The notes below the pieces were generated by a model. The model did not search any database and had not been told where the DNA came from. It saw only the letters and a list, made by a program, of their open reading frames with translations. A stretch of DNA of 64,000 nt from Lamellibrachia satsuma (Eukaryota > Annelida > Polychaeta > Sabellida > Siboglinidae): assembly GCA_033239005.1 (NCBI GenBank), contig BSQZ01000022.1, forward strand, positions 1,269,501 through 1,333,500. Reading direction: 5' to 3'. Made by a program: the position numbers and the translations under genes. Positions 56,441 through 64,000 of this stretch are shown here, piece after piece; position 1 is the first letter of the stretch; every line of letters starts with the position of its first letter.

Positions 56441-57480
56441 GTTGTTGATTCCCTGGCTGTTCACACTTGGGATGTCTTGTCTCCTGGTGGCACATAATGT
56501 CCAGGTGAAGTCTATAGGTTGATTCCCTGGCAGATTACACTTGGCCCTGTCTCCTGGTGGTACATAATGCCCTGGTGGAGTTTATAGGTTAATTCCCTGT
56601 CAGTTCACAGTTGGCCCTGTCTCCTGGTGGCACATAATGTCCAGGTGGAGTCTATAGGTTGATTCCCTGGCAGACCACACTTGGCCCTGTCTCCTGGTGG
56701 CACATAATGTCCTGGTGGAGTCTATAGGTTGATTCCCTGGCAGTTCACACTTGGCCCTGTCTCCTGGTGGCACAGAATGTCCTGGTGGAGTCTATAGGTT
56801 GATTCCCTGGCAGTTCACACTTGGCCCTGTCTCCTGGTGGCACATAATGTCCAGGTGGAATCTATAGGTTGATTCCCTGGCAGTTCACACTTGGCCCTGT
56901 CTTCTGGTGACACAGAATGTCCAGGTGGACTCTATAGGTTGATTCCCTGGCAGTTCACACTTGGCCCTGTCTCCTGGTGGCACATAATGTCCAGGTGGAG
57001 TCTATAGGTTGATTCCCTGGCAGACCACACTTGGCCCTGTCTCCTGGTGACACACAATGTCCTGGTGGGGTCTGTAGGTTGATTCCCTGGCAGTTCACAC
57101 TTGGCCCTGTCTCCTGGTGGCACATAATGTCCAGGTGGAGTCTATAGGTTGATTCCCTGGCAGACCACACTTGGCCCTGTCTCCTGGTGACACATAATGT
57201 CCTGGTGGGGTCTGTAGGTTGATTCCCTGGCAGTTCACACTTGGCCCTGTCTCCTGGTCACACATAATGTCCAGGTGGAATCTATAGGTTGATTCCCTGG
57301 CAGTTCACACTTGACCCTGTCTCCTGGTCACACATAATGTCCTGGTGGAATCTATAGGTTGATTCCCTGGCAGTTCACACTTAGCCCTGTCTCCTGCCTC
57401 CTGGTCACACATAATGTCCTGGTGTGGTCTGTTGGTTGATTTCCTGGCAGTTCACACTTGGCTCTGTCTCCTAGTGGCAA
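56441..57480. repeat. 70-bp minisatellite, about 14-15 copies
   Basis: Units carry GGTTGATTCCCTGGCAGTTC, ACACTTGGCCCTGTCTCCTG, GTGGCACATAATGTCCAGGT and GGAGTCTATA at 70-bp steps (for example 56,871 and 56,941). Variants (CAGACCAC, GTCACACATA, CCTGGTGGGGTCTG) recur in blocks, notably 56,960-57,100 and 57,100-57,240, a two-unit higher-order pattern of 140 bp. Edge units are decayed. Confidence 0.95.
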
Positions 57481-58077
57481 AGAATGTTCATCACTTAACC
57501 AGCTAGGGTCGATTTCCATCCAGACTACTGCAGTTACCTGGCGGAACATCTCCAGATAATTCCTGCTGAGATTCAGTGAGATTAACCCATGTTTGCTGTC
57601 AGGACAAATTGGGTAGTGCCATATATTGAAAGAAAAGGAGGTTAGCCATGAATGTAATATGTAAACTAGTGTCAATTGCGTAATTATTATATTTCCGATG
57701 TAGCCTATTACTATTAGGCACATAGTACGCAATAGACCAAGGAATCCTGTTACATAATACATATTACTTGCATATTGCTTAAAAAAATAACACTGCATTA
57801 GATATTATGTTACATATTACCTCAGGTAAAAAGGACCTGTCTTTATAATGATTCATCAGAAAGACTCCATCTGTATCAAGGGACAACCTTCACCTGCCAG
57901 CGGATGCCTTCATTGCAAAGAAAAGTATCCACTCATCAAAACTGTGGATGTTGGCAGTGGCAGTGATTTATATTCATCACACAGAAACATCATTGGACTG
58001 GCTTTAGGAGGCTGAATTAGGGGTAAATGGGATGGGATGAATGTTACAGATATAACATTCTTGATGTGTCTTTTGCA
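57481..58077. other. spacer, no gene recognised
   Basis: Ordinary sequence. A minus-strand 148-codon frame (57,352-57,798) starts here but gets its length partly from the 70-bp array. Confidence 0.35.
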
Positions 58078-58160
58078 TAGTGTGTGGTAGTGTGTGGTAG
58101 TGTGTGGTAGCGTGTGGTAGTGTGTGGTAGTATGTGGTAGTGTGTGGTAGTGTGTTGTAA
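58078..58160. repeat. 10-bp tandem repeat, about 8 copies
   Basis: TAGTGTGTGG units, with one AGCGTGTGG and one AGTATGTGG. Confidence 0.97.
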
Positions 58161-58254
58161 TGCCTGTGTTGCTCTGTATTGAAGCCCTATTGGTGGACGT
58201 CTTGTTTGGTCTGTCTCTGCACACTTTCTGGCCTTTGTTATCCAAGAATTTGGC

Positions 58255-58425
58255 CTACAACATTTGGTCACACAACGTTTCATCACAAAATGTATGGTTA
58301 TACGTGGTGATGACATTTGGTCACACAACATTGTTGACATATCATTTGGTCACATAAGAATTTGTCAAGACATTTGGTTACACATTTGTTGACAAAGCCA
58401 TTTGGTCACATAACATTTAGTGACA
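58255..58425. repeat. degenerate ACATTTGGTCACACAAC repeat
   Basis: ACATTTGGTCACACAACGTT, GACATTTGGTCACACAACAT, ATCATTTGGTCACATAAGAA, GACATTTGGTTACACATTTG and GCCATTTGGTCACATAACAT follow each other at about 30-40-bp spacing. Confidence 0.75.
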
Positions 58426-58426
58426 T

Positions 58427-58438
58427 GTATATTTACAT

Positions 58439-58472
<34 letters not shown>

Positions 58473-58498
58473 TGTATGTATGTATGTATGTATGTACG

Positions 58499-58578
<80 letters not shown>

Positions 58579-58594
58579 GTACATGTAAATATAC
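58427..58594. repeat. (TATG)n-(TA)n microsatellite in a short palindrome
   Basis: TATG units at 58,445-58,505, then (TA)n to about 58,575. Outer words GTATATTTACAT (58,427-58,438) and ATGTAAATATAC (58,583-58,594) are exact inverses. Confidence 0.93.
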
Positions 58595-58689
58595 AGTGTG
58601 ATTAGTGTGTGCTTATCATTTTTATAAGTGTTTTATTCTTCATACAGACCAGTTCGTTGCAGTATCTCTAAGAACCATTGATCCAGTGA

Positions 58690-58860
58690 ATACATAGAAG
58701 TTGTTCAGTCACTGAGTTCCACCACTGTCTGCAGCCAGGTACTTGTGTACACAGCTCAGTGGAGTGAACAAAATAGCTAAAGATTTGAATGCCAGCAGAA
58801 CGATTCAAACCCTGACAGATGCTTTGATGCAAGGTTTAACCACAGTGCAAGAGCACACAT
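58690..58860 (-). mobile_element. tRNA-derived SINE, head portion
   Basis: On the minus strand: CTTGCACTGTGGTTAAACCT (box A-like), CAGGGTTTGAATCGTTCTGC (box B-like GGTTTGAATC), then CCTGGCTGCAGACAGTGGTG. The head and first part of the body match the 27.6-27.9-kb copy. The 3' half is diverged or lost. Confidence 0.7.
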
Positions 58861-59289
58861 GCATGCATGACACTTGTATTTCATGACTTAAGCTAAAGTC
58901 AGTAATGCGATGACTTAGAAAACACATCCATGTTTTTATCTAGACCACTTTTGCACTGTTTTACATATACTGTGCATATGTGTTTTTTTTGTGGTAATTA
59001 AGCATATAATTTGCCCAGACAGAATGTTTTTTCCTGACTTATTTGGGAATGTTTTCCTGGAAAGCTGCATCTGCTCAGGTATTGTTAATGATAGAAGTCT
59101 GTCACAAAAGTGATTGCATAGCACTAGTAGAGTGTCTTGTGACAGCTGCTATTTTCCGATGACATTATCATGGGCATAATACCTAATACCTATCAGCTGA
59201 TTGGCTGGTTCCATGGATTCACATGAATGTCCTCCTGTGATTAAATTGGACCATGGTTCAGATTTTTTTTAGTTTTATGGAAACTGGTT
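58861..59289. other. spacer, no gene recognised
   Basis: Ordinary AT-rich sequence. Confidence 0.35.
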
Positions 59290-59790
59290 CATCTACCTGA
59301 GCCAGTTAGATCCTGCATTATCTACCTGGTTCTCAGTCATTGTGGATCCTGATTTATCTATATGCTTCTCAGTCATGGTAGACCATGATTTATCTATCTA
59401 CTTCTTCTCAGTCATGATGGATCCTGATTTATCTACCTGCTTATCAGTCATGATAAATCATGATTTATCTACTTCTCAGTCATGATGGATCATCTATCTA
59501 CCTACTTATCAGTATTGTGAATCCTGATTTATCTGCCTACTTATCAATCATTGTGGATCCTGATTTATCTACCCGCTTCTCAGTCATTGTGGATCCTGAT
59601 TTATCTACCTACTTCTCTGTCATGGTGGATCCTGGTTTATCTACCTACTTCTCAGTCATTGTAGATCCTGATTTATCTAGCTACTTGTAAGTTATGGTGG
59701 ATCCTGATATATCTACTTACTTTCCAGTTATGGTAGACCCTGATTTATCTACCTACTCCTGTGTCAAATTAGATCTACCTATTTCTCAGT
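59290..59790. repeat. degenerate 35-37-bp minisatellite, about 13 copies
   Basis: Each unit has words like TCAGTCATTGTGGATCCTGA, TTTATCTACCTACTTCTCAG. Copies differ by several substitutions and small indels. A 76-codon frame at 59,460-59,690 is caused by the repeat. Confidence 0.9.
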
Positions 59791-59954
59791 CATGGTGGAA
59801 CTTGAACAACAAATTGAGTCAATGTGCTCAGGGGATTACAAATGAAACCAGTGTCGCCATCTAGAGGCTTGCAGGGAGAGGAGCTACTGTAATGATGACT
59901 TTTGCACTTCTCAGTTCATGATAATTACTGCTTAATGATTCTGGTTTGGTGCAG

Positions 59955-60190
59955 TTTATTATTATTAAAATGTTATTACTATTAAAATGTTATTATTATT
60001 ATTAAAATGTTATTACTAGTAAAATGTTACTATTATTAAAATGTCACTATTAGTAAAATGTTGTTATTATTAAAATTGTGTTATTATTATTAAAATGTTA
60101 TTATTAAAATTGTATTATTATTAACATGTTATTAAAATAGTATTATTGAAATATTATTATTAAAATGTTATTATTAAAAAAGTTATTAAA
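59955..60190. repeat. degenerate TTATTATTAAAATG repeat
   Basis: About 15 irregular units of TTATTATTAAAATG with ACTATTAG and AAAATTG variants. Confidence 0.9.
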
Positions 60191-62664
60191 AAAACATAAG
60201 CAACAAACACTTGCTATGGCATTTAAAATTTTACCACATCTATATATGCAGTATTATGCACACAGGAAACTTGTGTCACAAACGACGAAGATTCCAGTCA
60301 CTTATGATCGATCTCCAGTTACGTGCACACAAGGTGATTTTAACAGCACACCTATGATCAGCACATAGCAGTATTAAAACTAAAAGACATGAGTACGCTA
60401 CAATTTTATGATTGTTACTATTTATTGCCCATTCAGTTACTAAACTATTTTCTTGTATATGCTGATCCATGAGTTAGTTATGTTCAATTGTGATTGCAGT
60501 GGGTGCTGCCGTTTTGGATTCTAAGGACTCGTGTCATCGTAACACTAACTGTTTGAATGAACTTGCAACAGGAGACATTTATAGATAGAGATATTTATGT
60601 TGCGTACACAGTTTTTCGAAGCGATTTTACCGAGATATTTTTGTCTCCTAGATATCAAACATGTTTGATATTTTTGTTTCCATTGCTCGAACACGGAGTA
60701 GATTTCTGCAATAGCGGTCACAAGAGATCAAACTCTCCTGTAATTTGCCTCTGTGCACTAGGCTTAGAACACTCTAATATGTAATTGGGAGTGCTACTAG
60801 ATTACTACAAAATAGAAAACTTATGATATGCTTACATTCACCTGGGAGTTGGGTGTATTTTTTCAATATTGTTAGAGGAAGAAGATTAATTGGCGATTCT
60901 GACAGGCTGCTCAGTCACACATTTTTATCATTTACAGATAAAAAAAGTAATGATAGCCAATGCATAGACCCCCCCCACTGGCGTTATATTGTCATCTGTC
61001 ACAATATCCTTTACATTTGAATCTGGTTGATTTGCACTTATTTATTAGAGGGATATCATACACTATGTGCACTCACATTTCTTAAACTGTGTTTTCGATG
61101 GCGCATCATGACAAAATACAAAGTACATTAAGTCATAATTTTTGTGACACATCGTACCTCAACATGAAATATCTGGCTTAATCCTCCAATGTTCTTTATT
61201 TTTTAAAAGATTAATAACTGAAAATGATGTTTAAATTAAATTATACAGTGTATTTCTTGAACTTTATTCGTATTTGCATGAAGCTTATCATTTGGTTTTC
61301 TTATAGAGAGAGGACAATGCTTTGTATAAATTTGTATATTCACCCACCATGGAATGTGATATAACTTTTAAATGAATATTTGGCTTTATTAAAATCCTTG
61401 CGCTGGCATCATTGATTGTTTAAAAATTAATGATTTGTAACCAAAGACAAAAATCAAGTAATAATGTCAGTGGGAATAAAATTAAACAAATTGAAAAAAT
61501 TTTTTTAATTTATTTAATCATCTCCAAATTCCAGAAAATGGGGTTGCTAGATCGGTGAACAAAACCAAAATATCCCTGGCCTTAGAAGTGATCACCTGCT
61601 TATGCATTAATATCTATAGGGATTTTTATAATTTAAAAATGGGTGAAATTAATCGACAGGATGGCTCCTACGACAGAGATTATTTTTTAGTCTTAGGAGG
61701 AGTCTCGTGTCCCTTATATGACATTATCTTTTGTTTTCAGACCGTACTCTATATTCTTACCAGTTCGTTTTCTCATGTTGACATATATGTAATATATTGT
61801 ATGGTTTTTGTGTTGAACATTCTGTTTTGTTGTCTCTGGGACGAATAAATATTTCCTGTTTCCTGCTTAAACAGCTTAATTTACAATGTTCTCTCCATGT
61901 TTTATTGCTGATGTTTCTCATTAATAATTTTCTACTTCAGTTCTTGGTCTGACACACATGTTTATTGCTGTCATTGTTAAATCCTGCCACAAAATTAGTT
62001 CTGTTTTTATTGTTCTTTGTGAAGTCCCCGTTGTTTGTGGTTGATCCACCCCCTTTCACTGTCCGAACATAGGTACCCATATTAGTTGTCTCGGCATGAC
62101 TTTGTCTTGACCTTCAGACAACACCAAACACAGACTTCCGTCCACAAATGGAAGAAATGGAGACATGCACTACATTTTTATTTTGATGTGCAACACGGAA
62201 TATTAATGATTCAATAGTTATGTAGAAATCAATAAAAATCCACAGTTTTTGTCATCTGAGAATTTTCTGCGTTTTCTGTGCATTTGGTTACAGTGGTTTT
62301 AATGGGTTGGTATTTTCTAAAAAAATGTGGTATGTGGCTACAAAGTTGCCCTGAATTTGTATGAGTTATGAATTGCTCCTTGTAGTGTAGAAATATTTTA
62401 CGTAGCGACAAGACTAGCTTTAGTGTCTACTGTATATACCCACTAAAGTTAACCACAGGAGAAATCAAATATCTGGACGCTTTTGGATACATCTATTATA
62501 TTGTGTGAAAATGTGAGTGTTAATATCTACTTTCTTTGAAACAAGAGTATTCTTAAGATCTGCAATTTGTAATTTAAAGGTTGGTAGATGCAGGGAAAAT
62601 GCTGGTTGTGGAAGGCTGCTGAATAAAGCCTAACTCTATGCCATGTCCTGTTGGAGGATGATCC
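60191..62664. other. spacer, no gene recognised
   Basis: Short frames at 60,557-60,784, 60,823-61,020 and 61,555-61,848 have protein-like text (DIYVAYTVFRSDFTEIF; HMICLHSPGSW) but no recognisable family and no clear splice context. The third is followed by AATAAATATT. I cannot call a gene. Confidence 0.3.
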
Positions 62665-62865
62665 TATAGTATGGGGGTGTGGCAGGATACTTCCTGCAGA
62701 GGTTGGTCCTAAAAATGGTGGGAGGTTTGGATCAAAAATTGGTGGTGATGGTGGTAGGTGGGATTAGCAGGAGGTGGGAGGTTGATACTGCAAACAAGTG
62801 GGAAATAGGAGGTTGGCCCCAAAAACAGGTTGGGAGATTGGAGGTTGAGACCCCGGCCACTCACC
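62665..62865. repeat. dispersed GTGGGAGGTTGGCCCC repeat, copy 2
   Basis: GAGGTTGGTCCTAAAAATGG, GGTGGGATTAGCAGGAGGTG, GGAGGTTGGCCCCAAAAACA and GGAGGTTGAGACCCCGG repeat one theme at 30-50-bp spacing and match 21,760-21,860. Confidence 0.75.
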
Positions 62866-63555
62866 CAATATAAGTTTTGAGCAGAGGTTGCTGTCTGGCT
62901 AAGATCAATATTCATGACCCAAATGATTATTTGTTATGCCCTGGTGATAGGTACACACCTCTGTGTACATATCCTTATCTCATTGTCTGCAACTGGACAG
63001 TTTATCTCCACAACATCAGATGAGATTGCACAGCTGGTTATAATAAATTTGGCTGGCATAAACTGTGCAGACAAAATACAGAAGTAAAATGTTTAACTAG
63101 TGGCAAAAGTGTCAAAAAATTGTAGCACATTTAAACAAATATCATCGATCACTGAGTGATAAACGATATTGTAACACATGCATGCTACTGTATATGTTAT
63201 CATTGTCTTATTATAATGTATTGCAATAGGGCAAATATAAGTAATATACTTCCTTCTTGCCCTTTTTTCAACATTTTATAAAATGACAATGACATTATTA
63301 ATGCAATTGTAATTTGTTGCTTTGATGTTTGCGTTGACATAAACTTCATTCATTCATTCATTCATTCATTCATTCATAACTTTTTGTTTTGAGTTTGCAG
63401 GTCATCGTTTGAACTACTGTCTGTTCTTACAGCAGTGAAACTGCATTAGTTTGTATCGTGAGAGTAGCATATCCACCTCACTAAGCAATTTTTTTTATTT
63501 CATAAAGGAAACGCCCAGACATGTTTTCACTCTGTGCTATGTGAATCTTATTTTG
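62866..63555. other. spacer with (CATT)n
   Basis: (CATT)n of about 8 units at 63,347-63,377. Otherwise nothing. Confidence 0.6.
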
Positions 63556-63559
63556 TAAA

Positions 63560-63685
63560 TGGTTATTTCTATTTTGTTGTAGTTGTGAATGTAGCACCAT
63601 CGTGCGACATTGAAGTGCACATCAGTTTGACCAGTCACTAGGACTGGATACTGCGCTATGTGACAACACATCCTTTACCTTTCTT
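63560..63685 (+). mobile_element. SINE 3'-end fragment
   Basis: GTAGCACCATCGTGCGACAT, TGAAGTGCACATCAGTTTGA, TCACTAGGACTGGATACTGC then GCTATGTGACAACACATCC and TTTACCTTTCTTTATG: the same 3' tail as the SINE at 33,785-33,935 (GGACTGGATACTGTGCTACA, TTACCTTTACC). The tRNA-like head is absent. Confidence 0.7.
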
Positions 63686-64000
63686 TATGAGTAAAAAAGC
63701 AGCAAGCATAGACACAACATGTCAGCCGTTTTCTGTGAAACTCAACCATCAATATATATATATATATATGTGTGTGCATAAATAAATGTTGCGTGCTGTA
63801 CTAATCAACAGCCAAATAATATGGCTCGGTCCCACGATGCATTGCATTTATACACACCTGTTGTCTTGTGATCAAAAACATGACGTTCCAGGTACTGATT
63901 ATTCATGATGACTTGTCATTGTTAAAAAGTGTATTGCATTTTACATAGATTTCTATGCATATAACTCACTGGAAAAGAACTGATTACATCACAAGGTGCA
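63686..64000. other. spacer, no gene recognised
   Basis: (TA)n at about 63,751-63,769 followed by TGTGTG. Nothing else to the window end. Confidence 0.5.

Noticed and set aside
58362..58605. Cys-Met-Tyr-Val repeat ORF
   Set aside because: It is (TATG)n and (TA)n microsatellite.
60557..61848. Host gene from three short frames
   Set aside because: Frames are short, unlinked by convincing splice sites and show no recognised family.
61555..61860. Terminal exon with a polyadenylation signal (AATAAA at about 61,845)
   Set aside because: AATAAA is frequent by chance in this AT-rich sequence, and the frame has no family match or upstream exon.

Overview
This is a eukaryotic, animal-like window dominated by non-coding and repetitive DNA. 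The grounds are long (TA)n tracts, many minisatellites, tRNA-derived SINE pieces, MITE-like hairpins and decayed LINEs of CR1/L2-like, RTE-like and related types; there are no dense ORFs or operons. The repeat style fits a marine invertebrate, perhaps a lophotrochozoan such as a mollusc. That is inference: no host gene is complete enough to place the organism. No CRISPR array, rRNA or functional tRNA gene was recognised. Layout: (a) 1-12 kb. A possible terminal exon scrap lies at the left edge. It is followed by a nearly full-length but dead CR1/L2-like LINE on + (about 1.89-5.7 kb), a 1.2-kb minisatellite of 20-bp units, a long (TA)n palindrome, a dead RTE-like LINE on - (8.8-10.7 kb) butted against an opposed LINE scrap, and a CR1/L2-like 3' end on -. 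(b) 12-20.6 kb. This is the most structured part: a 755-bp module, an array of 111-bp units and a LINE endonuclease/reverse transcriptase body form a composite that is present twice in direct orientation, followed by a third piece of array. Copies of another dispersed repeat lie on either side. (c) 20.6-26 kb. TA palindromes lead into a locally CpG-rich segment (22.9-23.7 kb) with a TATA-like box and an ATG followed at once by a strong splice donor. This is the best host-gene signal in the window, and the sequence to its right would be intron 1 if it is real. (d) 26-64 kb. Ordinary AT-rich intron or intergenic sequence carries a MITE family with mariner-like ends (four copies), a 593-bp element with 65-bp inverted termini, scattered SINE and LINE fragments and more than a dozen minisatellites. 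Two exon-like patches (26.4-27.0 kb on - and 50.5-50.8 kb on +) have no recognised homologue. Nearly all long ORFs here come from tandem repeats: periods divisible by three (111, 54 and 18 bp), and some that are not (20, 28 and 11 bp), leave several frames open. They should not be read as genes. No intact, plausibly functional protein-coding gene was found.
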